From Neobacillus ginsengisoli (lineage in GTDB: Bacteria; Bacillota; Bacilli; Bacillales_B; DSM-18226), in assembly GCF_030813055.1 (NCBI RefSeq), contig NZ_JAUSTW010000013.1, positions 4,208 to 68,207 on the forward strand: a stretch of 64,000 nucleotides of DNA. Direction: 5' to 3'. The translations under genes and the position numbers were made by a program. Shown here in pieces: positions 1-9,158 of the stretch (the first letter of the stretch is position 1; the number at the start of each line of letters is the position of its first letter). Below the pieces are notes generated by a model. That model did not search any database and was not told the DNA's origin. It saw nothing but the letters and a program-made list of their open reading frames with translations.

Positions 1-56
1 AATAGCTTAGAATTTTGCTCTAAGCCATTTGTCTTAATAACAATGTTTTTTTCAGT

Positions 57-92
57 AAAGCACCCTTTACTTGAAGTGAAACATTTCACAAT
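57..92 (+). repeat. CCCGTTA-family repeat, right half only
   Basis: GTAAAGCACCCTTTACTTG followed by GTGAAACATTTCAC matches the right box of the dispersed repeat described at 26455. Only this half is present. The GTGAAA/TTTCAC part is itself a small palindrome. Confidence 0.6.
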
Positions 93-208
93 ACACTATA
101 CACTAGACAGCGTTTTTTTTGGCTTCATATGAATGAATTATAATCAGTATTTACTAAAAATTGGTATAATTAATTGTATTCAAATGAATTATAAGGAGAG
201 ACAAAGAA

Positions 209-568
209 ATGACAGAAACAAAATTAAATCACGGTATTATTATTTTATTAGAGTTTTATCCATCTTGGTTAGCTTTACCTCGTGAAAAAAGAAGAGAACT
301 AGCAGGTAATTTTTATTCAATAATTGAAAAATACAACAAATATGTTAAGGTGAAATTTTTTGATGCTGATGCTTTTGGAGATGGTACCTATACCGATTTT
401 ATTTTTTGTGAGACAGAAGATTTAAAAATGTATCATTTTATGTGGGAAGAAGTCCGCGATACATATGCATATTCTAATGGTTACTTTAAAATTAAAAAAG
501 TTATTATGGGTGTCCAAAATGCATATCAAAAATTTGAAGAAGAAGTTTTGAAAATGGAATCTGAATAA
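209..568 (+). CDS. Darcynin-family protein
   Basis: A 119-residue soluble protein. It has the family pattern I know for Darcynin: an N-terminal beta strand, the segment PSWLALPREKR (about residues 18-28), then VKFFDADAFGDGTYTDF and a W-E-x-x-R-D-T-x-x-Y motif before a basic strand. The biochemical role of the family is not established. The start ATG follows AAGGAGAG at proper spacing, and a TATAAT-like box lies near 166. It stands alone, with a CCCGTTA repeat upstream and another downstream. Family call likely; function unknown. Confidence 0.75.
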   Translation: MTETKLNHGIIILLEFYPSWLALPREKRRELAGNFYSIIEKYNKYVKVKFFDADAFGDGTYTDFIFCETEDLKMYHFMWEEVRDTYAYSNGYFKIKKVIMGVQNAYQKFEEEVLKMESE

Positions 569-618
569 AAATAAAATCTAGCTATAAAAAAGGGATGAAA
601 TGTTTTAATCCTTTTCTG

Positions 619-708
619 TTGCTAAACTACCACAATAGTTGAACAAGAAGCGATTGCCCTTGTTCAACAATCGCACCCGATAGTTTAAGTGTAATACTTC
701 ACAAATTC
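619..708 (+). repeat. CCCGTTA-family repeat, composite form
   Basis: The left box is degenerate (AGTTGAACAAG is retained). The middle has a TTGTTCAAC hairpin and the right box reads GCACCCGATAGTTTAAG followed by TAATACTTCACAA. Confidence 0.7.
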
Positions 709-743
709 CTCCAAAATAAATAAAAATGTCACAGGAAGGTGTA

Positions 744-1229
744 TTATTCATTAACGTCACCATTAGTATTAATCAAGAACGTCTCCCCATTTTCATCAAA
801 TGCATGCTTAAAATCAAATGCAAAAGGAGTCGGACCATACTGAATATAATGGTTGTATCTCCTGAATGCCTCCTCCCATGAGACATCCCTCACCATTTCT
901 GTCCACCAAACTACATAAGATAGGTGTTTATCTGGATAAGATTCTATCCATCTGCTTCTATCTCGTAATGCTTGCATATGCTTTCCTGAATAAGTAAAGC
1001 GATATAAGGATTGAAGGCTTCTCCATACAGTTAGTGTAAGAATAGGAGAACCCTTTCCTTTTACGGTTTCTTCAGGGAAAGGGACTCCTTCAGGTGAAAA
1101 CGCCTCTATAAGTCCTGATTTAGTTGCTTGACGATATACTTCATTTCCCACTTGAAAAAATTCACGAGAGGCTGGGTGGTCATAGGGGTGGTTTAGCCTA
1201 CCAACAGTATAGATTGAAACTAATGCCAT
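744..1229 (-). CDS. DUF3291 domain protein
   Basis: A 161-residue protein starting MALVSIYTVGRL with RBS GGAGGG. Features typical of DUF3291 are the early Y-T-V-G-R-L strand, the central SLQSLYRFTYSGKH segment and the VVWWTEMVRDVSWEEA segment, a dimeric alpha/beta-barrel-like fold resembling antibiotic-biosynthesis monooxygenases. No signal peptide or membrane segment is seen. Reaction unknown. Monocistronic, flanked by CCCGTTA repeats. Confidence 0.75.
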   Translation of the reverse strand: MALVSIYTVGRLNHPYDHPASREFFQVGNEVYRQATKSGLIEAFSPEGVPFPEETVKGKGSPILTLTVWRSLQSLYRFTYSGKHMQALRDRSRWIESYPDKHLSYVVWWTEMVRDVSWEEAFRRYNHYIQYGPTPFAFDFKHAFDENGETFLINTNGDVNE

Positions 1230-1299
1230 AAATAGCCCTCCATCTATAGTCTTTTCCTAAGATATATTCAAGTAAAAATGTGGAAATTCCTTCTTCAGC

Positions 1300-1385
1300 A
1301 AACCTGCTTCTTTATTTCAACAAGAAAGAGCTGCCACTATGACAGCTCAGACCTTAAACTCAAGCACTTGTTAATTGAAGAATAT
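1300..1385 (+). repeat. CCCGTTA-family repeat, diverged composite
   Basis: CTTCAGCAAACCTGC, then ATTTCAACAAGAAAGAGCTG, then CTTAAACTCAAGCACTTG and TTAATTGAAG follow the order of the composite unit, with several substitutions. The rest of the 1230-1511 gap shows no ORF I can support. Confidence 0.55.
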
Positions 1386-1511
1386 GATTTGTTCCCCTTG
1401 TCATCTCTATTTACTAACTTTACTGTTAAATGTTCAGGTTGGTTTAGGTAACTGAATTTGAGGAAAAAGTTCATTCATAAGTTCTTCAAGCTTTCCTAAT
1501 AAATTAGTAAA

Positions 1512-2336
1512 TTAAGTATTAAATAATGTTCCATTTAGTGCTTCAATATACCTTTTTGCTGACCTTTGAACCACCAAATCTGCATCTTCTCTAATAATCA
1601 GATTAAATGCGTCATATAATCGATTAAATGTAAAATCATTTACCCTATCTGCAATTCTTTCAACTGTTACACTGGGCAGAGGAATGAAGTTAGGATAACT
1701 ATACATAAAACTCACCCACTTACGATCAGCCGCCACGCGTACTATATCTCCACTCAATAAAATTCCATTATGACTGCTTCCATTTTTCCACTCTAAAACA
1801 GTACCGCCTTTATAATGTCCTCCAATTCTTTGAAGGATAAGACCTTCCTTCAATTCTAGAGATTCTCCAGACCAAAAAATAATTTTCTCGCTGGTTCTAG
1901 TCACCCATTCTTTATCATCTTCATGTATGTAAATTGGAGCATCGAATGTTTCAGCCCATTCTACTTTACTAGAGTAATAATGGGGATGTGATAAAGCAAT
2001 AGCATCAATTCCGCCTAATTTATTAATATGTGAAATGGTTGATTGATCAATAAATGTAATACAATCCCACAATAAGTTGTAATTTTTATCTTGTACAAGA
2101 TAAGCTGTCTGTCCGATTCCAAAACTTGGATTAGTCTTTATGCTATGTAATCCTTCTTCCTGGAGCTTAATGATATTACTATATGTACCCACCTCTATCA
2201 GCTTTTCTAATGTGGTCCACACCTGACCTTTGAAACTAACAAATTGTCTTTCTTCCTCGCAAATCAAACATTGTTTTGGTGCTTCGATTGAACTCTCATA
2301 CTGAACTCCACAAGTTTCACAAATAAAGTTTTTCAA
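1512..2336 (-). CDS. MBL-fold metallo-hydrolase with N-terminal zinc ribbon
   Basis: A 274-residue protein starting at TTG (RBS GGAGAG, 7 nt spacing). Residues 6-27 hold two Cys pairs (CETC and CLIC), a rubredoxin-like zinc ribbon. The rest fits the metallo-beta-lactamase fold: DCITFID strand, then ALSHPHYYSS where the canonical HxHxDH motif would be, GGHYKGGTVLEW and ILLSGDIVRVAAD. The final Asp-His of HxHxDH is replaced by Ser residues, so metal binding may be altered. Substrate unknown. Monocistronic. Confidence 0.75.
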   Translation of the reverse strand: MKNFICETCGVQYESSIEAPKQCLICEEERQFVSFKGQVWTTLEKLIEVGTYSNIIKLQEEGLHSIKTNPSFGIGQTAYLVQDKNYNLLWDCITFIDQSTISHINKLGGIDAIALSHPHYYSSKVEWAETFDAPIYIHEDDKEWVTRTSEKIIFWSGESLELKEGLILQRIGGHYKGGTVLEWKNGSSHNGILLSGDIVRVAADRKWVSFMYSYPNFIPLPSVTVERIADRVNDFTFNRLYDAFNLIIREDADLVVQRSAKRYIEALNGTLFNT

Positions 2337-2406
2337 AAAATATCTCTCCTTTACTTATTCACTTCCTATTTACTCTCTTTTAAAATTCACCTAACAATCC
2401 AATAAT

Positions 2407-2458
2407 CCTTCTTCAAGTAAACTGCTTCGTTAGTTTAAGTATAATCCTTCACAATCTT
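2407..2458 (+). repeat. CCCGTTA-family repeat, solo form
   Basis: CTTCAAGTAAACTGCTTCG runs straight into TTAGTTTAAGTATAATCC and TTCACAATC. The left-box start is joined to the right-box end without the middle segment. Confidence 0.65.
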
Positions 2459-2964
2459 TCGATCATTAGACCTTTGCGATTTAGCCCTTTTAATACTTAA
2501 CTCTCTACAAATGACTTAATCCGAAGATATTCCGTTATGTTAGGTACCTATATTTCACACACCTTATTAGATATGACTCCTCTTGAAAATAAAAAGCCTT
2601 CTGTAAGAAGGCGTTAGTTTGTGATGGTGAATCAAAGGATATACTGTTACCTTTTTCCTGCACTTATTTTTTGGTTTCGAACCTCCAACTTTCTTATTTA
2701 TTTACCTTCTAGGTGGCCAAGGTTTAGGTGGTTTTTTGGAGATGCTGCTGGTCTCTGTTATCAAACTGTTCTTTTCTATTAACTAAACTGTAAACAAGCC
2801 ATGATATAGTATAGCTGTATCCCTAGTAGAAGACCGGCTCCTTACTAATAGGAAAGCCGGGCTTTTTTAAACGGTCAGACAGAACAGCACCCCTACTGAT
2901 GACCTTTACTAGAAGCCAATTTGAATAGTAAAGGAAAATATCAATAGAAAGAGGAATATGTAAA
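2459..2964. other. Intergenic region with two hairpins
   Basis: No convincing gene. A hairpin GCCTTCTGTAAGAAGGC lies at about 2590-2608. A second one at about 2829-2866 (CCGGCT / AGCCGG followed by a T run) is terminator-like and lies just upstream of the zinc-ribbon gene at 2965, so it could be an attenuator or the end of an unrecognised transcript. Confidence 0.4.
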
Positions 2965-3606
2965 ATGGATTTTTGCACAAATTGTGGTGAAAAGTTAAAT
3001 GAATCTAGTCGATTCTGCAGTAATTGCGATTCAATGGTGGCACTAGCTAAGAAAAACATTACCTCGGCTCCAAAAACGCGCATTGAAAAAAGGAAAGTTC
3101 GTTCGAAAACAATAGTATTAAGGAATAAGAGATTAGTGGTAGGGGTTGGATCAATTATTGGTTTGTTGTTCGTTTTAAGTGTTGCTTACTTAATCATTAA
3201 AGATTTTAATAAGCATGAACCTAAAACAGATGTAGCAGCTACAAAAACGATGGATCAATCTAAAAATAATAATTTGGAAAATAATATAGATCCAAATAAT
3301 GGTAAAAATTCAACAGAAAAAAATATCAGGGAAAGTTCAAATCTTTCCTCTTCAGATAATATTTTGCCTGATAGTGATAAGAGGGCTCTGAGTGAAGAAG
3401 ACATTGCTACTCTTACAAAAGGGCAACTGCATTTAGCTAGAAATGAGATCTACGCACGTCATGGGTATGTATTTAAATCGGCGGATTTGCAAAAATATTT
3501 TTCAAGTAAATCATGGTATAATGCAGACCCTTCCTATAATAGCTCTTTAAATGAAGTAGAAAAAGAGAATGTAAAGCTCTTAAAGGCGAGAGAGGATCGT
3601 CTTTAA
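2965..3606 (+). CDS. Zinc-ribbon membrane protein with YARHG domain
   Basis: A 213-residue protein. Residues 1-22 form a zinc ribbon (FCTNCGEKL, FCSNC). Residues about 52-74 form one membrane helix (VGVGSIIGLLFVLSVAYLI). A low-complexity Asn/Ser/Asp-rich linker follows, then a C-terminal YARHG domain (NEIYARHGYVF, near residues 152-162, with KSWYNADPSYN). This architecture predicts a cytoplasmic Zn ribbon and an extracytoplasmic YARHG domain. The role of YARHG domains is unclear; cell-envelope function is inferred. RBS AGAGGA precedes the ATG. Confidence 0.8.
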   Translation: MDFCTNCGEKLNESSRFCSNCDSMVALAKKNITSAPKTRIEKRKVRSKTIVLRNKRLVVGVGSIIGLLFVLSVAYLIIKDFNKHEPKTDVAATKTMDQSKNNNLENNIDPNNGKNSTEKNIRESSNLSSSDNILPDSDKRALSEEDIATLTKGQLHLARNEIYARHGYVFKSADLQKYFSSKSWYNADPSYNSSLNEVEKENVKLLKAREDRL

Positions 3607-3625
3607 AGGGCACCTTTTAATCTTA

Positions 3626-3656
3626 GGAATCGCAAATCGCGGTTCCGTTTTTGCGT
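3626..3656 (+). terminator. Probable terminator of the YARHG gene
   Basis: GGAATCGC and GCGGTTCC form a stem followed by GTTTTTG, 20 nt after the stop codon. Confidence 0.5.
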
Positions 3657-3669
3657 TGGAGATAAGGTC

Positions 3670-3770
3670 TTTTGTTCAACTATTCTGCCCGTTAGCTTAA
3701 CAAGAAAAAAGGATCGCCGCAGCAATCCACCGTTCTTTAACTCTTGCACCCGTTACTTTAATAAGAAAAA
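3670..3770 (+). repeat. CCCGTTA-family repeat, composite form
   Basis: The left box TTGTTCAACTATTCTGCCC pairs with GTTAGCTTAACAAG. The right box CTTGCACCCGTTACTTTAA is followed by TAAGAAAAA instead of the usual TTCACAATC end. Confidence 0.75.
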
Positions 3771-4256
3771 TGAATAGGTGCAAATTTCCTTGCTTTATTA
3801 TCCTTTTTAGATACAAACGTCAATTTGTTTTTATTCTATTCCCCCTAAACTTTTAAAAATTTTATATCTAATAACAATCGCCGTAACTATGTTGTACAAG
3901 CATTCATAGAATGAATATGTGAAAGGAGATGATTTATTTCGGATTTAGTCAAATTGTTTAGCAGATTCTGGACATCTTTCACTAGCAGCTTTTAGATATT
4001 TTGAGGCAGCTAAAACAATTGGGAAAGGGAATGGAGAGAAGAAGAAGATTAAGATTTTCTTATAATGGAGTTTATGCAGTTATTGCACCTTATAAGAAGA
4101 TGTTGGTTCATGACGCTTTACTGTTTCAACTATTTCTTCAACATACTGTGTATTTAAACAAATCGGGAACGCATCCACGTTAGCAAAACTCTTAAACAAA
4201 CCGTATGTATGAAAGCTTTACCCAAAATGGATGGGCTCCATTTAATCTAGTTAAAT
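3771..4256. other. Intergenic region, no supported gene
   Basis: A strong-looking AAAGGAG site at about 3920 is followed by no long ORF. A frame around 3950-4054 reads like protein (LSLAAFRYFEAAKTIGKGNG) but is closed by stops on both sides. It may be a decayed gene; I cannot name it. The short ORFs here lack a good start. Confidence 0.3.
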
Positions 4257-4258
4257 AC

Positions 4259-4322
4259 AAAAATGCCTGTCACTGCCTGGAATACCGAAAGTTCGACAAT
4301 TACCAGGAGTACAGGCATTTTA
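4259..4322 (-). terminator. Terminator of the malic enzyme gene
   Basis: An 11-bp outer stem AAATGCCTGT / ACAGGCATTT encloses a second stem CCTGG / CCAGG. It lies directly after the malic enzyme stop codon. Confidence 0.8.
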
Positions 4323-4331
4323 TTTTACTAT

Positions 4332-6050
4332 TTAATTATGATAGGAATAAATTCTTGTCCAATTACCCACACTCTTTATTTCCTTATACTGAGGTTTCCA
4401 CATAGCATCTTCAATAGCAGTCTCAACATCTTGGATATTCGCCCTTGCAATTCCTTCGAATATTGCAGCATTAGCTACTTCAATGGCTACGTATTTTGAG
4501 ACTTCATGAAGTTTTTCAATGGATGGCAGCAGGGATGCTCCAGGTGTGCTGGTGTCAGACATTCTTGCAACCGCATAAGCAGCAGCCGCGAACATTCCTT
4601 TTGAGATCACTTCAGCTTTTGTAACAATGGCTCCAAGACCTAGGCCTGGGAATACAAATGCGTTATTTGACTGCCCAATTTCATAGGAAACACCTTTGTA
4701 TTCTACATTGGCAAACGGGCTGCCGGTTGCAATTAGAGCCTTGCCATCTGTCCAATTAATCAGGTTTTCCGGCACTGCTTCAGTCAGTGCGGTCGGGTTG
4801 GACATAGGCAAGATGATGGGACGCTCAACGTGCTTGGCCATTTCTTTAACAATTTCCTCAGTGAAGGCGCCGGCTTGTCCGGAAGTACCAATCAGGATGG
4901 TTGGCTTCACCCTCTGAACTACTTCCATTAATGAAATGATCCCTTCCTTATTCTTATCCCAGTCCTTTACTTCATCCGCCTTTCTTACATAAGGCTTCTG
5001 AAACTTCAGGACATCTGGTGTTTCATCCGTTAGTAAACCCCGATAGTCGATAGCCCAGAAACGGTCATAGGCTTCTTCTCTGGTCAGCCCTTCAAGAACC
5101 ATGGCATCTGCGATTTGGTCAGCTATACCAATGCCGGCAGCCCCTGGTCCGAAGACAACAATACGCTGGTCCTTGAGAGTAGCTCCTGTTACTTTCAATC
5201 CAGACATAACTGCAGCAAGGGTTACTGCACCTGTTCCCTGGATGTCATCATTGAAGGTAAGGATTTTGTCACCGTATTTGTCCAAGATGTTACGCGCATT
5301 CACGTTGCCAAGGTCCTCCCAGTGAAGAAGAACCTCTGGAAAGAACTTTCTTGCAGTCTGCACAAATAAATCAATGAATTGGTCATAACGCTCACCGCGG
5401 ACACGGGCGAATTTGTTGCCGATATAGATAGGGTCTGCAATCAAAGCCTGATTGTTCGTACCAACATCCAACACGACTGGCAGAACACGGCTTGGATCAA
5501 TACCAGCTGCCGCTGTGTACACGGCAAGTTTACCGATTGCTATATTAATACCACCTACCCCCTGGTCCCCGATACCAAGAATGCTTTCAGAGTCGGTAAC
5601 GACGATTAAATCAATGCCATTTTTGGGCTGTCCAAGGTTATAAAATGCCTTTTCAATGCCCTCAGGATCATCAATGGAAAGATATAAGCCACCTGGGCGG
5701 CGGTAGCTATGAGAGTATGTCTGGATAGCTTCACCAACAGTAGGAGTGTAGATGATTGGGAGCATTTCTGCTATGTGTTCTTTCAAAAGTCGGTAAAACA
5801 AAACGGCATTACGGTTATATAAATCATAAAGCAGCCCGTTTTTGAACAGATTCGTAGTTCGCATCGAATATTGCTCATAGGCCCTATTTGCTTGTTCATC
5901 AAGGGTGAACACCTGGGGAGGTAACAGGCCGTCGAGTCCAAGGTCTTCCCTTTCCTCTTTAGTAAAGGCCGTTCCTTTATTCAAAAAAGGATTTGAGAGA
6001 ACTTCTTTTCCTTTTAATGTTGTAATAATAACATTCTCAGGTACATTCAT
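4332..6050 (-). CDS. NAD-dependent malic enzyme (long form)
   Basis: A 572-residue enzyme that oxidatively decarboxylates malate to pyruvate (EC 1.1.1.38 type). The length and the N-terminal segment with [10 protein letters not shown] and [11 protein letters not shown] mark the long MaeA/MalS-type subfamily rather than the short YtsJ type. Catalytic and metal regions visible are [35 protein letters not shown] and the NAD-binding [15 protein letters not shown]. The start ATG has RBS AAGGAA. A KdgT-like permease lies upstream on the same strand, separated by a terminator-like hairpin. Paralogue identity (MaeA or MalS) cannot be decided here. Confidence 0.95.
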   Translation of the reverse strand: MNVPENVIITTLKGKEVLSNPFLNKGTAFTKEEREDLGLDGLLPPQVFTLDEQANRAYEQYSMRTTNLFKNGLLYDLYNRNAVLFYRLLKEHIAEMLPIIYTPTVGEAIQTYSHSYRRPGGLYLSIDDPEGIEKAFYNLGQPKNGIDLIVVTDSESILGIGDQGVGGINIAIGKLAVYTAAAGIDPSRVLPVVLDVGTNNQALIADPIYIGNKFARVRGERYDQFIDLFVQTARKFFPEVLLHWEDLGNVNARNILDKYGDKILTFNDDIQGTGAVTLAAVMSGLKVTGATLKDQRIVVFGPGAAGIGIADQIADAMVLEGLTREEAYDRFWAIDYRGLLTDETPDVLKFQKPYVRKADEVKDWDKNKEGIISLMEVVQRVKPTILIGTSGQAGAFTEEIVKEMAKHVERPIILPMSNPTALTEAVPENLINWTDGKALIATGSPFANVEYKGVSYEIGQSNNAFVFPGLGLGAIVTKAEVISKGMFAAAAYAVARMSDTSTPGASLLPSIEKLHEVSKYVAIEVANAAIFEGIARANIQDVETAIEDAMWKPQYKEIKSVGNWTRIYSYHN

Positions 6051-6185
6051 GGTGTTTCCTTCTTTCTATCTTAAAATAGCTATTCGGACAATACCGGAAC
6101 ATAGATTTCTTACCTTTCCATGTTAATAACATTTTCCTTATCACACTAGGTTTTTTAATTTAATGACCCTTTTTTGTTAACTAAA

Positions 6186-6216
6186 CAAAGCAGACAGTAA
6201 AACCGCTGACTGCTTT
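6186..6216 (-). terminator. Probable terminator after the permease gene
   Basis: AAAGCAGACAGT and GCTGACTGCTTT form an imperfect stem about 50 bp after the permease stop, on the minus-strand transcript. Confidence 0.5.
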
Positions 6217-6263
6217 GGTCCATCTTCCACTTTTCCGTGTTTATTAATTTACTTTACTTTTTA

Positions 6264-7232
6264 TCATGCTGCACTTGAAATTGATTTTTTAGCTTTTTTC
6301 TTTTCGGACATTTTAAATACATAGTTAACAATAATCGGGCAGACTATTGCAGATATTACACATGCTGCTGCAATTTGTGCAGTAGCTCCTGGTGCTATCG
6401 AAGCTAAGGTTGGATCTGCTGCTGCAACAACAGCTGGTGTAGCTACAGCATTTCCTGCAGTCGACCCTGTTGCTAAACCAACTATAGGATTTTCTTTAAA
6501 TAACTTCAAAAGTACGTAAGCTCCAATTCCAGTGAATGCAGCTATTAATCCTAGTAATATTCCAGGACCTCCCGCTTGTATAATAGTTGAAAGATTCATT
6601 CCTGCACCTAATGGGAATGAGAAGAATGGGATTAATAATAATTTACTGCTTCCAAGGAACTTTCTCATATCAGGATCAATATTTCCTAAAATCATTCCTA
6701 TTACTATTGGAATTAATACTCCTACAAGTGTTTGAAAAGGAATTGAGGCAAGGCCGGATGCACCTAATGCAACTAATGTAAAAAATGGACCATCTTTTAA
6801 AGAAAATAACGCATATGCCCCTACATCAGTTTCGTCACCATACGATGAAGCAAGAGATGCATATAATCCACCATTAGCATTTAATAACGCTGCAAGGATT
6901 GCTAATGGTGATAATCCTAGTATACCGGCAGGCCCAAAAAGCATTGCTACAGTTAAACCTATACCAGCACCTACTATAAATTTTCCTGTTAATAATATTG
7001 CACCTTTTTTTAATGCCTTTGGTGCTAATTTGAAATTAATTTGTGAACCAATTAAAAACATAAAACATGCCAAAATTGTTGATGATGCTTCTTTACTGAA
7101 TAATGCCGTTGTAAAACTTCCAATTTTCAAAAATTGCGGGAAAAATGTATTAGTTAATACCCCTAAAAAAAGTGGAACAACCATCAGACCACCTGGAATT
7201 TTATCAAGCGTTTTCTTAATTGGAATTTGCAT
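6264..7232 (-). CDS. 2-keto-3-deoxygluconate permease (KdgT) family transporter
   Basis: A 322-residue integral membrane protein with about ten hydrophobic segments. It starts MQIPIKKTLDKIPGG, the typical KdgT opening, and carries LNANGGLYASLASSYGD and TGSTAGNAVATPAVVAAADP, which are family hallmarks. The family imports 2-keto-3-deoxygluconate or related organic acids. The RBS AGGAGG overlaps the end of a decayed malic-enzyme ORF immediately upstream, so the gene was once translationally coupled to it. Together with the intact malic enzyme downstream, this suggests an organic-acid substrate here; that is inference. Confidence 0.88.
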   Translation of the reverse strand: MQIPIKKTLDKIPGGLMVVPLFLGVLTNTFFPQFLKIGSFTTALFSKEASSTILACFMFLIGSQINFKLAPKALKKGAILLTGKFIVGAGIGLTVAMLFGPAGILGLSPLAILAALLNANGGLYASLASSYGDETDVGAYALFSLKDGPFFTLVALGASGLASIPFQTLVGVLIPIVIGMILGNIDPDMRKFLGSSKLLLIPFFSFPLGAGMNLSTIIQAGGPGILLGLIAAFTGIGAYVLLKLFKENPIVGLATGSTAGNAVATPAVVAAADPTLASIAPGATAQIAAACVISAIVCPIIVNYVFKMSEKKKAKKSISSAA

Positions 7233-7243
7233 TTTTAATCCTC

Positions 7244-7530
7244 CTAAAATAGTTTTTGTAATCTTGCAACACCAGTTTTTCTAGCTGCTTTTATGATTTC
7301 TTCTGCTACATTTGCAGCTATTCTTTTGTCTAGTAGACTTAGTATTACGTAATTTAATTCCTCATCACTAATGCTATTTGCTATAGCGTAAGCTGCCGCT
7401 ATTTTTCATTTCCTCATTAATTTCTTTTGCTGTAACATCTAGAGCTCCTCTAAATGCTATTTTTACCAATTTCTCCAGCAATCGTAGAAAGCGGTTCCAT
7501 TTCCTTGCGGGTTGTGCCATGTTTTATCCC
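7244..7530 (-). pseudogene. Remnant of short-form malic enzyme C-terminus
   Basis: Two adjacent frames read GALDVTAKEINEEMK and then AAYAIANSISDEELNYVI, DKRIAANVAEEIIKAARKTG, ending at a stop at 7244. This order and wording match the C-terminus of the short YtsJ-type malic enzyme. A frameshift lies near 7395-7405 and the N-terminal ~300 residues are absent. The stop codon overlaps the RBS of the KdgT-like gene. Confidence 0.7.
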
Positions 7531-7618
7531 CCTTTGTTTTGTTACAAGTCCATCATATTCCCAAATAAACCGTTTTCATAGAATATGAAAGTTTAATAAT
7601 TCTTTTTGTAAATAAAAA

Positions 7619-7645
7619 AAGTAAGCAGCTGCCATAACTGCTTAC
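7619..7645 (-). terminator. Terminator of truncated regulator
   Basis: GTAAGCAG and CTGCTTAC flank a 9-nt loop, with an A run before them that becomes a T run on the minus-strand transcript. It overlaps the end of the regulator fragment. Confidence 0.6.
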
Positions 7646-7929
7646 AGAAAGTTTTTTATTAAGTGCTCTTTAAATTTGTTATATTCATGCTGGTATACGG
7701 GCCTTCCGATCGTTCCATAGATAACCTTGACTTCAAGGATTCCTAAGTCCTTTAGGAAATTAAGATACTTTCTTGCCGAAACCCTTGATATTCCTACAAC
7801 ATTTGCTACTTCATCAATGGAAAAAGGCCCGTCCTTCAATTCATGAATCGTATCCCATACCTGCTTTAAGGTATCCTTCGTTAACCCCTTTGGCAGTATG
7901 TTTTTTGAATGTAAAAAAGCCAAAAACAT
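7642..7929 (-). pseudogene. CitB/DcuR-type response regulator, DNA-binding C-terminus only
   Basis: A 95-residue ORF. Residues 13-83 match the C-terminal part of malate/citrate/fumarate response regulators: LPKGLTKDTL, then a winged HTH with SIDEVANVVGISRVSARKYL and YGTIGRPVYQHEY. The receiver domain is missing. The ATG lies inside a palindromic element shared with 62980-63036, so the gene seems to have been cut there. The neighbouring organic-acid genes fit its former regulon. Confidence 0.75.
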
Positions 7930-7968
7930 GCATAAAGTGAATGAAAACTTGCATATTTTCGGCTTATT
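7912..7968 (+). repeat. Palindromic repeat, copy 1 of 2
   Basis: AAAAAAGCCAAAAACATGCAT and ACTTGCATATTTTCGGCT form nested inverted arms (AAGCC/GGCT and ATGCA/TGCAT). A near-identical element, same strand, is at 62980-63036. Confidence 0.7.
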
Positions 7969-7992
7969 TATAATTTGGGATATTGAAGAAAA

Positions 7993-8021
7993 GCACCCAA
8001 TAGTTTAATTCTTCACAATCT
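7993..8021 (+). repeat. CCCGTTA-family repeat, right half
   Basis: AGCACCCAATAGTTTAATTC then TTCACAATC. Only the right box is recognisable, and it is shortened. Confidence 0.5.
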
Positions 8022-8036
8022 TTATTGCTTTCAAAT

Positions 8037-8072
8037 AACAAAGAGCCGGCAATGATCTGCCGGTTCTTTGTT
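8037..8072 (-). terminator. Terminator of the cupredoxin lipoprotein gene
   Basis: A 15-bp stem AACAAAGAGCCGGCA / TGCCGGTTCTTTGTT (one G-T pair) overlaps the end of the gene. Confidence 0.85.
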
Positions 8073-8925
8073 ACTTGACTACATTGAAATAGCCCATCAT
8101 ATAATTGTCTTTTGACATTGCCCAGCCTTTGGCATCGTCATCGCATGGGATCGTACACATCCACATGAATTTCCCTTCTTTTTGTGGAGTAAAAGTGAAA
8201 GTGGAGACAGCGGGAACACCGTCTTTCGCACTCGCTTTAGCTACGAAATTGAGTCCAAGGTCTTTAGCTGTAATGGAATGCTCACCTTGGTCAAGATTAT
8301 AAACTGTCACCTCTACCGGCTGTCCGACTTTCATAGTGATGTCGCCAGTCGCAAAGGAATCATGCATTTTTCCGTCCGGACCCAATTTGTAACCAGGGTT
8401 CACCACCATGGATACATGCTGAACTTGATTACTAGCAGGAAGTACCGTAATTTTTCCTGTCATATACCCTTGCTGCGACATTGACCATTGTTTGCTGTCA
8501 TCGCAGACATCCGTACAATTCCAGGTGAACGTGCCTGATTTGGAAGGTGTAAAGGTATAGGTGGTCTCTTTCGGCTGACCTTTCTTAGTGGAGCCTTTGA
8601 TTTTTACACCTAGTCCAAGTTCAGGTGAAACATAGGTATGTTCCGCATCATCATAATTCAAGAAGTGAAGAGTGACTGGTTGGTTTTGTGTGATTTGTAT
8701 ATCACCGTTGATAAAAGCATCGTGCTTCTTCCCATCAGAACCGAGTTTTGAACCTGCCTCTACAACGATATATTGATTGAAAGCCGTTTGAACGGTCTTG
8801 ACTGTCTCGGATGTAGCAGCCTTAACTGGTTTTGCCGATTGGCTTGTCCCACATCCGGCTAAAGAAAGGGAGATAGCAGAAGCCAGAGCGACTGCGATAG
8901 CACCTTTATTCGCTGTTTTGTTCAC
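8071..8925 (-). CDS. Lipoprotein with two tandem CuA-like cupredoxin domains
   Basis: Start chosen as GTG at 8925 because AGGAGGT lies 5 nt upstream; a longer reading adds residues with no RBS. The 284-residue product begins with a lipoprotein signal (ISLSLAGC, Cys as lipidation site). Two homologous domains follow (about 50-160 and 165-284). Each has a G-x-D-G-K-x-H-D opening, a conserved E-H (AEHTYV, GEHSIT), and near its end C-x3-C followed by W-x-M (CTDVCDDSKQWSM, CTIPCDDDAKGWAM). The His/Cys/Cys/Met set resembles a CuA or cupredoxin copper site, but the usual CuA second His is a Trp. Expected on the outer face of the membrane. Function in electron transfer or copper handling is inferred. 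Confidence 0.8.
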   Translation of the reverse strand: MNKTANKGAIAVALASAISLSLAGCGTSQSAKPVKAATSETVKTVQTAFNQYIVVEAGSKLGSDGKKHDAFINGDIQITQNQPVTLHFLNYDDAEHTYVSPELGLGVKIKGSTKKGQPKETTYTFTPSKSGTFTWNCTDVCDDSKQWSMSQQGYMTGKITVLPASNQVQHVSMVVNPGYKLGPDGKMHDSFATGDITMKVGQPVEVTVYNLDQGEHSITAKDLGLNFVAKASAKDGVPAVSTFTFTPQKEGKFMWMCTIPCDDDAKGWAMSKDNYMMGYFNVVK

Positions 8926-9158
8926 GATAAACCTCCTAAAATGAAAAGTTTGAACATGAAAAGCATACCACATCTTTTAAAATCCCCACGAATCTTAAGG
9001 GAATTTTAATTTACCTATCTTATTCCAAACTGTTTAACTTTTTATAGAAAGAAGGTTCTTGATATTTGGTCAACTCAATAATGTTCTTTCAGAAGGCTCA
9101 GCCTTTTTTTAAAAAGCATTTTTACTGAGTCTAACATATTCGTTGTTCTCTAATTTCC

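Noticed and set aside
4696..5643. Plus-strand ORFs opposite the malic enzyme gene
   Set aside because: They are shadows of a long, well-conserved coding frame and lack ribosome binding sites.
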